DNA of 64,000 nt from Candidatus Brocadia sp. (GCA_013360945.1 JABWAQ010000013.1:1-64000); one strand, 5' to 3'. Shown: positions 1 to 8,166, counted from the first letter of the stretch. Made by a program: numbers and translations. Notes: generated by a model not told the origin, from the sequence alone.

Positions 1-90
1 GCGGAAATGGCGAAAATTAATCTCGTTCCGGATAAATTTCATGGCGAATGGAATTATCGAATTCAACCAAGCAAAAACATCTCATGGTAA
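1..90 (+). CDS. C-terminal end of a probable transposase (partial)
   Basis: An open frame enters from the left edge and stops with TAA at 88-90. The 29 visible residues include the segment DKFHGEWNYRI. From memory this resembles the C-terminal tail of ISAzo13-type (Rhodopirellula-type) DDE transposases, but with so few residues the family is only a suggestion. The rest of the gene lies outside the window. An adjacent mobile element would fit the repeat-rich character of this genome. Confidence 0.4.
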   Translation, partial: AEMAKINLVPDKFHGEWNYRIQPSKNISW

Positions 91-213
91 ATTTAATTTA
101 CCGACGACTACTTATTGGTTAGTGGCCTCATTAGTGCTCTAATTAACCGATAGAATTTAAAAACTTGCAATTCTCTTAATTTCTGTCTTAATATAAGTTT
201 AAAAGGAGATATC
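91..213. other. Spacer upstream of cbiM
   Basis: This AT-rich spacer separates the transposase tail from cbiM. A good ribosome binding site (AAAAGGAGA) lies just before the cbiM start. I looked for a cobalamin riboswitch, which often precedes cbiM, and saw neither a convincing B12 box nor enough length for one. Confidence 0.5.
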
Positions 214-849
214 GTGCATATTCCAGACGGATTTCTGGACACAAAGACGTGGGCAGTGATGGGCGGTATTTCCAGCGCATTTATTGCCATTGCCGTCCGG
301 AAGACGAACAAGAAAATTTCTGAGAAACACATCCCCTTGTTGGGGGTCATGGCTGCATTTGTCTTTGCTGCGCAGATGTTCAATTTTCCCGTAGGCGGCG
401 GGACGAGCGGTCACTTCATGGGTGCAACCCTGATCGCCATTTTGCTCGGTCCGTGGGCATCGGTACTCATCATGACCACGGTGCTTACCGTCCAGTGTCT
501 CGTATTCCAGGACGGCGGGCTTACCGCTTTGGGGGCAAATATCTTCAACATGGGCATTATCGGGGGATTTTTCGGATATTATGGAAGCGCCGTCATCCAA
601 ATATTTATTCGGGGGAAAAGAGGTATTTTTATTGGCGGCTTCACGGCTGCATGGTGCTCTATTGTCCTGTCGTCTGTCTTTTGTGCCATCGAATTAGGTA
701 TTTCCGGCACAATGCCTTTAAAGATCGTTGTTCCAGCCATGGCAGGTATTCACGCTGTGATTGGCATTGGGGAAGGACTTATTACCGTTGCAACACTAAG
801 CCTGCTTTTAAGGGTAAGGCCTGATTTATTACTATTACAAAAAATATAA
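214..849 (+). CDS. cbiM: Cobalt/nickel ECF transporter substrate-binding membrane subunit CbiM
   Basis: CbiM is the substrate-specific membrane component of energy-coupling-factor importers for Co2+ or Ni2+. The start is GTG at 214, after the ribosome site AAAAGGAGA. That start yields the diagnostic N-terminus M-H-I-P-D-G-F, in which the free N-terminus and His2 bind the metal in studied CbiM/NikM proteins. About six hydrophobic segments follow, with the family-typical stretch around GGTSGHFMGA (residues 64-73). The 211-residue length is normal. The next gene encodes the small PDGLE partner. No CbiQ or CbiO (ATPase) gene follows, so the energising subunits must lie elsewhere. Whether the ion is Co or Ni cannot be told from sequence. 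Confidence 0.93.
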   Translation: MHIPDGFLDTKTWAVMGGISSAFIAIAVRKTNKKISEKHIPLLGVMAAFVFAAQMFNFPVGGGTSGHFMGATLIAILLGPWASVLIMTTVLTVQCLVFQDGGLTALGANIFNMGIIGGFFGYYGSAVIQIFIRGKRGIFIGGFTAAWCSIVLSSVFCAIELGISGTMPLKIVVPAMAGIHAVIGIGEGLITVATLSLLLRVRPDLLLLQKI

Positions 850-867
850 AGGAAAAGTATCAGTTTT

Positions 868-1191
868 ATGAATCTATCCAAAAAAAATGTCGTATTGTTC
901 CTCCTCTTTGGTTTATCTTTCATCATAGGACTTATATTCCTTATTATACCATTTACCTCCGAGATGCCGGACGGGCTTGAAAAGGTGTCGGAGAAGACCA
1001 TGGGTTTTCTCAAAAAGGACGATTTTATACCCACAGGAAAAGCCCCCATGCCGGATTATACGATACCCGCCCTTAAAAAGAGATTCGACACCAGACAATA
1101 CACCGGTATCATTGGGGTTTTTCTTGTATTTGGTATTACCGTCTTTGTGGCATATTTGCTGAGAAAGAGACGCAGAAATTTACCGGATTAG
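868..1191 (+). CDS. PDGLE-domain membrane protein (CbiN-like partner of CbiM)
   Basis: This 107-residue protein has a transmembrane helix near residues 9-28, then the motif P-D-G-L-E-K-V at about 33-39, and a second helix near residues 79-97 followed by a basic tail. That is the layout of PDGLE-domain proteins, which replace or resemble CbiN next to CbiM in cobalt/nickel ECF transporters. It starts 18 bp after cbiM, so the two are very probably co-transcribed. Its TAG stop directly abuts the TAA of the convergent methyltransferase gene. The function is known only by association with CbiM. Confidence 0.85.
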   Translation: MNLSKKNVVLFLLFGLSFIIGLIFLIIPFTSEMPDGLEKVSEKTMGFLKKDDFIPTGKAPMPDYTIPALKKRFDTRQYTGIIGVFLVFGITVFVAYLLRKRRRNLPD

Positions 1192-2157
1192 TTAATAGCA
1201 AGTCAACATGATGAACTTTAAATAGGGTTCCCTGACATGGATTCCGTCGATGGGAAAATCTAATCCCTGCGATGAGACATCAACAAGCTTGTATGACTTT
1301 GATGTGAATTCTTTTACTCCCGGTAATAATTGGAAAAATTTCGAGAAGCTCATTTTGGCTATGTTCGTGGAAAAGACGAGGATTCCATCCTCACGGAGGA
1401 GGTTGAGCCCCTGTCCGATTAACCGGGGGAAGTCCTTTTCTACGGTAAATACCGTTGTTTTGCTGGTGGAAAAGCTCGGAGGATCAAGGATAATCATATC
1501 AAATGTCCGCCCCTTTTTTTGAAATCGTTTGGTCCAATCCCATACATCTCCCACGATGAATTCGTGATTATTCATGTCAAGTTCGTTCAGTGAGAAATTT
1601 TTTTTGCTCCATTCTATTGCCTTCTTGGACAGGTCAATATTGGTCGTCCTGACGGCGCCTCCAAGTGTCGCGTAGATTGAAAAAGAGGAGGTATAACAAA
1701 AACAATTTAATACCTCTTTGTCTTTGGCTAAAGTCTGAACCTTTCTTCTATTCTCCCGCTGATCAAGAAAAAGCCCGGTTCCGCCTCCCTCACGAAATGA
1801 CACTTCGAATTTTATACCGTTTTCCACTACGATAAAATCTTTTGGAATATCTGTTCCTGCAATTAAGTGAGTTTTAATGTCTTCGCCTTTTAATCGGATC
1901 TTTTCTGTAATATTTTCCGGAAGTAATGTTTCTTTCAGTGCACGATAAATAGTGCCTTTTACCTGATCTTCATACGGCTTGAAATATTGCACGAGGATAT
2001 TTCTGTTGTAGACGTCTATGGTTGCCTCTGGCAGGGCATCTCCATGAGAATTTGCCAACCGATAGACGTTTGTTGTGGCGTGGTCTATATATTTTTTTCT
2101 GAAAGACCATGCCTTATAAATAATCCGGTTATAGGGTAACATTTTTATTTGGAACAA
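1192..2157 (-). CDS. RlmI/RlmK-like class I SAM-dependent rRNA methyltransferase
   Basis: A 321-residue protein with the RlmI-family layout. It has an N-terminal region typical of these enzymes (residues 1-60, including LANSHGDALPEATIDVY), the conserved stretch GLFLDQRENRR (128-138), a Rossmann SAM-binding core starting near 149, and the catalytic-site signature LDPPSFS (224-230). RlmI methylates C1962 of 23S rRNA and RlmK makes m7G2069; sequence alone does not decide between these. It is somewhat shorter than E. coli RlmI (about 396 residues), mainly in the N-terminal PUA-like part. The gene converges on the CbiM pair with no intergenic bases. Confidence 0.82.
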   Translation of the reverse strand: MFQIKMLPYNRIIYKAWSFRKKYIDHATTNVYRLANSHGDALPEATIDVYNRNILVQYFKPYEDQVKGTIYRALKETLLPENITEKIRLKGEDIKTHLIAGTDIPKDFIVVENGIKFEVSFREGGGTGLFLDQRENRRKVQTLAKDKEVLNCFCYTSSFSIYATLGGAVRTTNIDLSKKAIEWSKKNFSLNELDMNNHEFIVGDVWDWTKRFQKKGRTFDMIILDPPSFSTSKTTVFTVEKDFPRLIGQGLNLLREDGILVFSTNIAKMSFSKFFQLLPGVKEFTSKSYKLVDVSSQGLDFPIDGIHVREPYLKFIMLTCY

Positions 2158-2231
2158 AATAATTTGTTGTCGTGTTTATCAGCTTATAAATTTTTGATTG
2201 ATTGTTGTTACTATTTAAGGAGGTTGAATAC

Positions 2232-2516
2232 ATGATAACGAAAACATTTTTTGTGTGTACCGAGTGCGGCAACAATAAGGAATTTAAAATATTTACCAGT
2301 AACTTTCAAGTTATCAAGCAATCCCCTGAGATGGGCATCAGGACCGAAGAAAGCGGTGCTTTACCCAGTTTAAGACAGGATGACAACTATATTGAATGCC
2401 AGTCATGTTTTAAAAAGTTTGAGTATGACAATGCTGTGGCTGTTGGTAAAAAATATATTCAAATGGCACAACGGTTACATAATATGGTCACATCAAACAC
2501 AGCGTCTCTTCCATAG
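2232..2516 (+). CDS. Small zinc-ribbon-like protein of unknown function
   Basis: The start at ATG 2232 is set by a strong ribosome site (AAGGAGG, about 9 bases upstream). The product has 94 residues. Two CxxC pairs, CTEC near the N-terminus and CQSC about 45 residues later, suggest one zinc-ribbon fold holding a single Zn2+. The rest is hydrophilic. It stands between the divergent methyltransferase and the convergent cation transporter. I recognise no named family, and no function is claimed. Confidence 0.6.
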   Translation: MITKTFFVCTECGNNKEFKIFTSNFQVIKQSPEMGIRTEESGALPSLRQDDNYIECQSCFKKFEYDNAVAVGKKYIQMAQRLHNMVTSNTASLP

Positions 2517-2575
2517 AGGCGAGGCACTGTCATTTTTCAATCTAGAAGTATCCAACCTTGAAACTTGTGCACCAT

Positions 2576-3439
2576 TCAGATCGGATCAATATGGACAAAT
2601 GCTTTATGGATACTTTCAATGGCTTCTACCGCTCGTTGGACGTTTTTCCCGATGTCATGCGCTTGTGTCATCGTCAGGTGCTGGTCTAAGGAAACGTGAA
2701 TTTCAACGTGAATATAGTTGCCTACGTAATGTGCGCGGACGTCGTGAATTCCAATGACACCTGAAACAGAGGCAGCCTTCCTTTTAATCTCCGCCATGAT
2801 GCCGGGTTCCGGCTGTCTGCCCATAAGATAATCGATGTTTTGAACGCCGATCTTATATCCCGAATAAATAATCCAAAAACTGATAAGGATGGCTGCAATA
2901 TCGTCCATGTATGCATATCCGTAAAGTCCGCAGATAACCCCTATGAGTGCGGTAGTGGATATATACACGTCGTTTCTGCTATCGATTGAGCTTGCCATTA
3001 AGGCCGGGCTATTAATTTTGCGACTCACCTTTTTGAAGTATCCGGACATAATCAGCTTCATGCCTATGGATATCAGGAGTGTTACAATTGCAGGGGTGCC
3101 GATCTTGTGTACATGCGTCTCCATCAGCTTAAATACGGAAGTGTGCAGGATTTCAAACCCTAAAATGCCGGCAAAAATAGCCACAATTAAACCCGCTATC
3201 GGCTCTGCCCGATGGTGACCGAAGGGATGTCCCTCGTCTGCCTGTTTTGATGAGGCCTTTACGGCAAAGAAGATGATTACCGAGGAAATAATATCGGTAA
3301 GCGAATTAATTGCATCCGAAATAATGGCCAGGCTATTCGACATAATGCCGGCGGTGATCTTGATAGCGAACAGGAAGGTATTACAAATGATCTGAATAAT
3401 AGTTGCTTTACGACCTTTGTTTTCCATTAACATTACCAC
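2576..3439 (-). CDS. Cation diffusion facilitator (CDF) family divalent metal exporter
   Basis: CDF proteins export Zn2+, Fe2+, Mn2+ or Co2+ in exchange for protons. The 287-residue protein shows a six-helix membrane domain (residues about 12-210) with the TM2 signature SDAINSLTDI, a second acidic site in TM5 (YMDDIAAILIS), and the loop motif HPFGHHRAEP found in almost all members. A soluble C-terminal domain (about 213-287) contains HDVRAHYVGNYIHVEIHV, the usual regulatory metal-binding fold. The metal is not predictable with certainty. GTG/ATG codons cluster at the N-terminus (M-V-M-L-M), so the exact start is uncertain by a few residues. Confidence 0.9.
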   Translation of the reverse strand: MVMLMENKGRKATIIQIICNTFLFAIKITAGIMSNSLAIISDAINSLTDIISSVIIFFAVKASSKQADEGHPFGHHRAEPIAGLIVAIFAGILGFEILHTSVFKLMETHVHKIGTPAIVTLLISIGMKLIMSGYFKKVSRKINSPALMASSIDSRNDVYISTTALIGVICGLYGYAYMDDIAAILISFWIIYSGYKIGVQNIDYLMGRQPEPGIMAEIKRKAASVSGVIGIHDVRAHYVGNYIHVEIHVSLDQHLTMTQAHDIGKNVQRAVEAIESIHKAFVHIDPI

Positions 3440-3766
3440 TTTTAACTTAAAATGTTATTCTTACAAGGGGATTTGGTAATATTTACAAGATTCCAGGATT
3501 AAATACAACGAAATTCTAATTTCTAAGGATTCCAGCGCGTTGTCAGGGATGGAAATCTATTATTTAATGGAAAAATTGGACTTTTTTGGTATATATAGTT
3601 CACAGATTATTTGTATTTATTTTATCTGCCTAATATAAAATTACCGTGCAAAAACTTCTTTTTTGTAGAAGTATTTTTCAACCCCCCAGATCCCCATTTG
3701 TTAAAGGGGATTTGGTTGCAGCTTTGCTGCGCTATGCATCAGGTAAAATGAAAGGGAAATGTTTAC
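3440..3766. other. Intergenic region carrying a family A repeat
   Basis: No convincing gene lies here. The stretch from about 3646 to 3745 is one copy of dispersed repeat family A, described separately. The last 20 bases hold a weak ribosome site (AAAGGGAAA) for the decarboxylase gene. Confidence 0.6.
3646..3745 (+). repeat. Dispersed repeat family A, copy 1
   Basis: The copy contains ACTTCTTTTTTG, then CCCCCAGATCCCC, a short loop, GGGGATTTGGTTG, and then GCTTTGCTGCGCTATG. The C-run and G-run pair as a hairpin (ATCCCC/GGGGAT). Closely related stretches with the same order of parts occur at 16266-16353 and 48177-48280, and part of one occurs in inverse orientation at 36383-36443. Confidence 0.7.
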
Positions 3767-4432
3767 ATGCGTATTCCGCTGGCTAAATATGGGACGAAAG
3801 AACTGCTTCTCTTCGGCATTCCCTGCATCGTTGGAGCCGGGTTCGCCATAGCATTCTTTCCCTGGATTGTTCCTATTCCACTCTTTCTATTATCCTTCCT
3901 GCTTAATTTTTTTCGGGATCCAAACCGCGATACCCCACAAAGTGCTGAGCTCATCATTGCCCCTGCTGATGGGACGGTATCACATATTGTACCGGTCTTT
4001 GAGGAGAATTACTTGAAATGTGACACGACCAAGATCAGCATCTTTATGTCCGTGTTGAATGTACATGTGAACCGTGTACCGGTGCATGGACGCGTTGAGT
4101 TTATAAAACACACAAAAGGCAAATTTCTGGATGCAAGGGACGAGGAGTGTTTTAGTAGCAATGAAAACAATCTGATGGGTTTGTCCTTAATGGGGAGACA
4201 TACAAAGATTGCAATCAAACAGATTGCCGGCAGGATCGCCAAACGCATCGTATGTGCCTGCAAGGTCGGAGATATTTTTGAACAGGGGCAGCGATTTGGC
4301 ATGATCAAGTTTGGCTCGCGGGTGGAGGTCTTTGTTCCCAAATCAGTCAAGTTTGAAGTGATGGTAAGGGTAGGGGAAAAGGTTACAGCGGGAAAGACGG
4401 TACTGGGCAAGATATGTAACGAGGATTTATAA
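3767..4432 (+). CDS. psd: Phosphatidylserine decarboxylase-family proenzyme
   Basis: This enzyme decarboxylates phosphatidylserine (or an analogue) to phosphatidylethanolamine at the membrane. It uses a pyruvoyl group made by self-cleavage. The 221-residue length matches the short bacterial/archaeal class. Two membrane helices lie at about 12-48, followed by FFRDPNR (48-54), the core entry APADGTV (65-71), and the C-terminal FGSRVEVF. Self-cleavage is expected between Gly183 and Ser184. In Planctomycetes and many others the short form serves as the only Psd. It is followed by ribE after 81 bp. Confidence 0.92.
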   Translation: MRIPLAKYGTKELLLFGIPCIVGAGFAIAFFPWIVPIPLFLLSFLLNFFRDPNRDTPQSAELIIAPADGTVSHIVPVFEENYLKCDTTKISIFMSVLNVHVNRVPVHGRVEFIKHTKGKFLDARDEECFSSNENNLMGLSLMGRHTKIAIKQIAGRIAKRIVCACKVGDIFEQGQRFGMIKFGSRVEVFVPKSVKFEVMVRVGEKVTAGKTVLGKICNEDL

Positions 4433-4513
4433 ACAGTTTATTTAACTATAGTAGGCATAATAAATAAGTTGACATGTTAAATCGTAAATCGTAAATCTAA
4501 AATTTTTTCTTTT

Positions 4514-5158
4514 ATGTTCACCGGCATTATTGAACACGTAGCGCCAGTAAAAAACTTATCTTTAAAAGCAGGGGGGGGCGAACTGTTTTTAGATTTTTCA
4601 GACTTTTACAACGACCTTATATTGGGAGAAAGTATCGCCATTAATGGGGTATGTCTCACGGTAAAAGAGATTGCAGGCAAGATTGTCAGCTTTGACGTCT
4701 CCAGTGAAACACTGAAAAGAACCACGTTGGCGAAATTACGTCACGCAGAAAATGCCAATATTGAACGGGCGTTAAGGGTGGGTGACAGGATAGGGGGTCA
4801 CTTTGTTACCGGCCATGTGGACGGTACAGGCTTCATAAAAGGAAAGCAACAATCTGCGGATCAATGTAAGATGTCCTTTTCAGTGGGAAAAAAATTTACC
4901 GATATGATGATTGAAAAGGGCTCAGTTGCCATAGACGGCATCAGTCTCACGATCTTCGAACTTGTGGATGGCGCTTTTTCCGTGGCATTGATCCCTTATA
5001 CATTAGTTTCGACTACCCTGGGGTGCAAGAAAGCAGGAGATCTGGTGAATATCGAAATTGATATGATGGGTAAGTGGGTTAAAAAGCTTTTGACGCATGC
5101 CCAAGGGGAAGGGGGGGGTATTACCCAGGAACAATTGATGGAACAGGGGTTTCTATAA
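4514..5158 (+). CDS. ribE: Riboflavin synthase alpha chain
   Basis: The enzyme dismutates two 6,7-dimethyl-8-ribityllumazine molecules to riboflavin. Its 214 residues form two tandem lumazine-binding repeats: the first starts MFTGIIEHV with GESIAINGVCLTV, and the second has GGHFVTGHVDGTG with KGSVAIDGISLTI. The MFTGIIE start is nearly invariant in the family and fixes ATG 4514. A short C-terminal extension follows the second barrel, as is usual. The ribosome site is weak (no good SD in the AT-rich leader). The other riboflavin genes are not in the window. Confidence 0.95.
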   Translation: MFTGIIEHVAPVKNLSLKAGGGELFLDFSDFYNDLILGESIAINGVCLTVKEIAGKIVSFDVSSETLKRTTLAKLRHAENANIERALRVGDRIGGHFVTGHVDGTGFIKGKQQSADQCKMSFSVGKKFTDMMIEKGSVAIDGISLTIFELVDGAFSVALIPYTLVSTTLGCKKAGDLVNIEIDMMGKWVKKLLTHAQGEGGGITQEQLMEQGFL

Positions 5159-5167
5159 GTACATTGT

Positions 5168-5230
5168 ATAGGGATTTTCATTTTATTTATGCGTGTATCA
5201 GGGTGGCACGGACAAACTCTGTTTGTCCGT
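5168..5230 (+). repeat. Dispersed palindromic repeat family B, copy 1
   Basis: The copy begins with a TATAGGGATTTTCATTTTATTT leader-like stretch and ends in the inverted repeat ACGGACAAAC-tct-GTTTGTCCGT (5208-5230). The same order of parts recurs at 6574-6640 and 58570-58640. The palindrome alone recurs at five further places in both orientations. Confidence 0.85.
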
Positions 5231-5239
5231 TTGGAACAT

Positions 5240-5287
5240 GTAGCGCGACATTTATGTCGCTGTCATGCGAACTGAAGTTCGCGCTAC
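5240..5287. repeat. Nested palindrome with potential cloverleaf shape
   Basis: An outer stem GTAGCGC/GCGCTAC encloses two perfect 7-bp hairpins, GCGACAT-tt-ATGTCGC (5245-5260) and GCGAACT-ga-AGTTCGC (5267-5282). The inner and outer stems share one or two bases. The outer stem also occurs inside the MITE at 43090-43229. Confidence 0.75.
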
Positions 5288-5470
5288 ATAATCAGTGGAA
5301 AAATTTGTGAAGAGACCATGTGTTGCAATTATTTGGTTTGGTATTTGGGGGCTTTTTCAAGCTTTTGCTGTTTCCATGGCTGTAACTGGAAATTGAAAAC
5401 CTCGAATTGATAGTATATTCCTGTTTGTCAATATAGTTTCGGTATTGCAAATTGTTAATAGATTTCGTAT

Positions 5471-6487
5471 ATGGGAAAAAACAAAATATCAAAATTGCTG
5501 ATTGGGATAACGATGGGCGATCCGTGTGGGGTCGGGCCAGAGATTATCGTAAAGTCATTAAAATCTCCAGCCATCAGAAAGATCGCCAAGTATGTTATTA
5601 TTGGCAATAAAAATGTGTTCGAGCAAGCGGCCGGGGCATTAAAAACACCCTTAAAATATCGAATAATTTCTCATATATCAGAAATTGAGAACTCTAGTCA
5701 ACCGGTTTCATTGTTATCTATAAATGATTTTAATTCGAATCTTATTAAGCAGAAGAAACCCTCTGCTGAAGGCGGAGAATTATCAGTTCAATGTGTGATC
5801 AGGGGAATTAATCTCGCTACGAGCGGACACATCGACGCCCTCGTTACTGCGCCGATTTGCAAGGAGGCCATACATCTTGGTGGATACGGCTATCCGGGGC
5901 ATACTGAAATGCTCAAGATTTTTTCTGGCGCTGAGCGCGTTGTTATGCTCATGGTGGGAGGAAGGCTCAGGGTGGCCTTTGTTACCACCCACATTGCATT
6001 AAAAGACGTGCCGCAATTGATTAAAGTGGAAGACGTTTTGGAAACAATAACAATGACTGACAACAGCCTCAATCAATATTTTGGTATAAAAAAACCAAGG
6101 ATTGCCGTCTGCGGTTTAAACCCGCATGCAGGGGAGGAAGGTATATTTGGAGACGAAGAAAGGAAGGTTATCATTCCCGCAGTTGAAAAAGCAAAGAAAA
6201 ATGGAATTCTCTGTGATGGCCCTGTCTCGGCCGATACCATTTTTTACAAGGCATTGAAGGGCGTTTATGACGTGGTTGTAGCCATCTATCATGACCAGGG
6301 TGCAATTCCTCTGAAATTGCATGCCTTTGAAACCGGTGTAAACATCACCCTGGGCATCCCGTTTGTCCGCACGTCACCCGACCATGGAACTGCTTATGAC
6401 ATTGCGGGCAAGGGAATTGCCAACCCGCATTCCATGATGGAGGCGATAAAAATGGCCGTTACGATGACGAAACGGATGAGTTCATAA
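5471..6487 (+). CDS. pdxA: 4-hydroxythreonine-4-phosphate dehydrogenase
   Basis: PdxA oxidises 4-phosphohydroxy-L-threonine in the DXP-independent-of-PLP-synthase route to pyridoxal phosphate; it needs NAD and a divalent metal. The protein has 338 residues, as is usual for the family. Family signatures are GITMGDPCGVGPEI near the N-terminus, YPGHTEML around residue 137, HDQGAIPLKL, and RTSPDHGTAYDIAGKG near the C-terminus. These carry the metal-binding histidines and the substrate-binding loop. The ribosome site is poor. The gene stands alone between repeat-bearing spacers. PdxA-like DUF1537-associated catabolic enzymes are an alternative, but no partner gene suggests that. Confidence 0.94.
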   Translation: MGKNKISKLLIGITMGDPCGVGPEIIVKSLKSPAIRKIAKYVIIGNKNVFEQAAGALKTPLKYRIISHISEIENSSQPVSLLSINDFNSNLIKQKKPSAEGGELSVQCVIRGINLATSGHIDALVTAPICKEAIHLGGYGYPGHTEMLKIFSGAERVVMLMVGGRLRVAFVTTHIALKDVPQLIKVEDVLETITMTDNSLNQYFGIKKPRIAVCGLNPHAGEEGIFGDEERKVIIPAVEKAKKNGILCDGPVSADTIFYKALKGVYDVVVAIYHDQGAIPLKLHAFETGVNITLGIPFVRTSPDHGTAYDIAGKGIANPHSMMEAIKMAVTMTKRMSS

Positions 6488-6747
6488 TATCTTTTAAAAT
6501 GGAATCCGTATTGGGGCATGAAAGGCCGTCAGGATATAGCAGGGGGTAAAGTCCCATAAGCGATATCTTGATTGTATAGGAATTTTCATTTTATTTATGC
6601 GTGTATCAGGGTGGCACGGACAAACTTTGTTTGTCCGTGTTCGTCCCTAACTTGTATTTGTTTTTTTCAGGTAGGGATTGTAGGGACACGGTGCTCCGTG
6701 TCCCTACGATTTATGAAGATTCCCATATTCAATGATGAAAAGAATTC
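6488..6747. other. Intergenic region with family B repeat and GTAGGGAC hairpin
   Basis: The region holds repeat family B copy 2 and a perfect 12-bp hairpin, GTAGGGACACGG-tgct-CCGTGTCCCTAC (6680-6707). No gene is supported here. Confidence 0.6.
6574..6640 (+). repeat. Dispersed palindromic repeat family B, copy 2
   Basis: This copy has the full arrangement: a GTATAGGAATTTTCATTT stretch, CAGGGTGG, then CACGGACAAAC-ttt-GTTTGTCCGTG (6615-6639). It is nearly identical to copy 1 over more than 50 bases. Confidence 0.85.
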
Positions 6748-7107
6748 ATGCTGATAAAAGACTTGCAAAACTGTAAATCATTTGTCGCGGGAGACAATGC
6801 CGTCCTCCGTGAACTTTTGCATCCTGATAAGGAGGATGTAAAACTCCATTATAGTTTGGCGCATGCAGTTGTTAAACAGGGCGAAACTTCATACCGCCAT
6901 AAATTAAAACACGCGGAGGTATATTACATCCTGGAAGGCAAAGGAATTATGTATATTGATCATGAGTCTGCAGAGGTTCGTCCTGGTCACGCAATTTATA
7001 TCCAGCCCAATGCAATACAATGCATTAGAAACATCGGGCAGAACGATTTAAAATTCCTGTGTATTGTAGAACCAGCCTGGCGGAAAGAGGATGAAGAGAT
7101 TTTGTAA
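6748..7107 (+). CDS. Single-domain cupin protein
   Basis: A 119-residue protein with one cupin barrel. The first cupin motif is recognisable in RHKLKHAEVYYILEGKG (about residues 50-66), with potential metal ligands His and Glu. The second is recognisable in RPGHAIYIQPNAIQCIRN (about 76-93). Such small cupins bind a metal and act as isomerases, dioxygenases or sensors; the reaction here is unknown. It lies just upstream of rsmA, separated by a family B repeat. Confidence 0.75.
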   Translation: MLIKDLQNCKSFVAGDNAVLRELLHPDKEDVKLHYSLAHAVVKQGETSYRHKLKHAEVYYILEGKGIMYIDHESAEVRPGHAIYIQPNAIQCIRNIGQNDLKFLCIVEPAWRKEDEEIL

Positions 7108-7162
7108 ATTGGTTGCGAGTTGCAAAAAACAAAAATTGTAATGAATTCCGTATCTGAAACAT

Positions 7163-7180
7163 GGACAAACACGTTTGTCC
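7163..7180. repeat. Family B palindrome, copy 3
   Basis: Core GGACAAAC-ac-GTTTGTCC followed by GTGCCACC, that is, the family B palindrome in inverse orientation to copies 1 and 2. It sits between the cupin gene and rsmA, only about 20 bp before the rsmA start. Confidence 0.75.
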
Positions 7181-7201
7181 GTGCCACCTCATGTTCATTG
7201 A

Positions 7202-8155
7202 GTGATGATGCAACAAGAAAAAATAGACTTTATTCCTCATACCCCTGCGATACTGAAGCAGATTTTCAGCCGGAGAGGGATTACACCAAATAAACGATTT
7301 GGTCAAAATTTTCTCATAGATCAGAATATCCTGTTGTCTATTCCTGATATTGCAGACCTGAAGGAGGATGACGTTGTGCTGGAGATTGGCACAGGGACAG
7401 GCGGGTTGACAAGATTGTTGGCCTCCAGGGCGCAGCATGTATTTACGGTGGAAGTAGATAAAAAATTGTTTGAACTGTCATCCGACATACTGAAATTATA
7501 TAAAAATGTAACCCTTATTAATGCAGATATTTTAAAAACAAAACACGAACTGAATCCGGATATCATATCCTTAATGTTCAATTGGCTCAGGGAGCACAAC
7601 CAAACCCGCCTAAAAGTAGTTTCAAATCTTCCATACAATATCAGCACACCCGTGATTATCAACCTCATGGAAAGTAATTTGCCTATCGATTTGATGGTAT
7701 TAATGCTTCAGAAGGAAATTACAGAGCGGATGACGGCACTCCCCGGCACGAGAGAATACGGTATATTATCGGTAATTACCCAGTTATTTTCAGAGGTAGA
7801 AGTTGTAAAAACCTTACCCCCGGAGGTATTCTGGCCAAAACCGGAGGTTCATTCGGCTCTTGTAAAAATAGTTGTCCACAAGGGAAAATACGCAGGCAGA
7901 ATAACAGACTATCCATTTTTCAGAAAGATCATTTACGCCATATTTACGTTCAGACGCAAGATATTGCTCAATAGCCTCGAATATTTAAAATTATCTGGAA
8001 TTCCAAGAGAACGCATAAAGGGGATCATTAGAGACATGCGACTGGATGAACGGGTACGGGGAGAAATTTTGGACCTGGATCAATTGATTTATCTTTCCGA
8101 GGCTATTTACAATCTCTCAAAATTTGAATTTCCTGGTAGAAGTATAGAAGAATAA
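7202..8155 (+). CDS. rsmA: 16S rRNA adenine-N6,N6-dimethyltransferase RsmA (KsgA)
   Basis: RsmA dimethylates A1518 and A1519 in 16S rRNA late in 30S assembly. Family signatures are KRFGQNFLIDQNIL (about residues 32-45), the SAM-binding loop EIGTGTGGLTRLL, and the catalytic NLPYNIST (NLPY motif, about 142-149). The C-terminal helical domain includes FTFRRKILLNSL. GTG 7202, ATG 7205 and ATG 7208 are consecutive possible starts and I cannot separate them. With 317 residues it is slightly longer than E. coli KsgA (273) because of insertions around residues 115-140. Confidence 0.94.
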   Translation: MMMQQEKIDFIPHTPAILKQIFSRRGITPNKRFGQNFLIDQNILLSIPDIADLKEDDVVLEIGTGTGGLTRLLASRAQHVFTVEVDKKLFELSSDILKLYKNVTLINADILKTKHELNPDIISLMFNWLREHNQTRLKVVSNLPYNISTPVIINLMESNLPIDLMVLMLQKEITERMTALPGTREYGILSVITQLFSEVEVVKTLPPEVFWPKPEVHSALVKIVVHKGKYAGRITDYPFFRKIIYAIFTFRRKILLNSLEYLKLSGIPRERIKGIIRDMRLDERVRGEILDLDQLIYLSEAIYNLSKFEFPGRSIEE

Positions 8156-8166
8156 CTTAGAAAATA

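Larger units (their letters stand above)
5159..5470. other. Intergenic region with family B repeat and nested palindrome
   Basis: No gene is supported. The region carries one family B repeat (5168-5230) and, directly after it, a nested palindrome (5240-5287), both listed separately. The remaining ~180 bases before pdxA are AT-rich with no clear ribosome site in front of the pdxA start. Confidence 0.6.

Noticed and set aside
91-213. Cobalamin riboswitch before cbiM
   Set aside because: The spacer is only 123 bp and no recognisable B12 box or long-range pairing was found.
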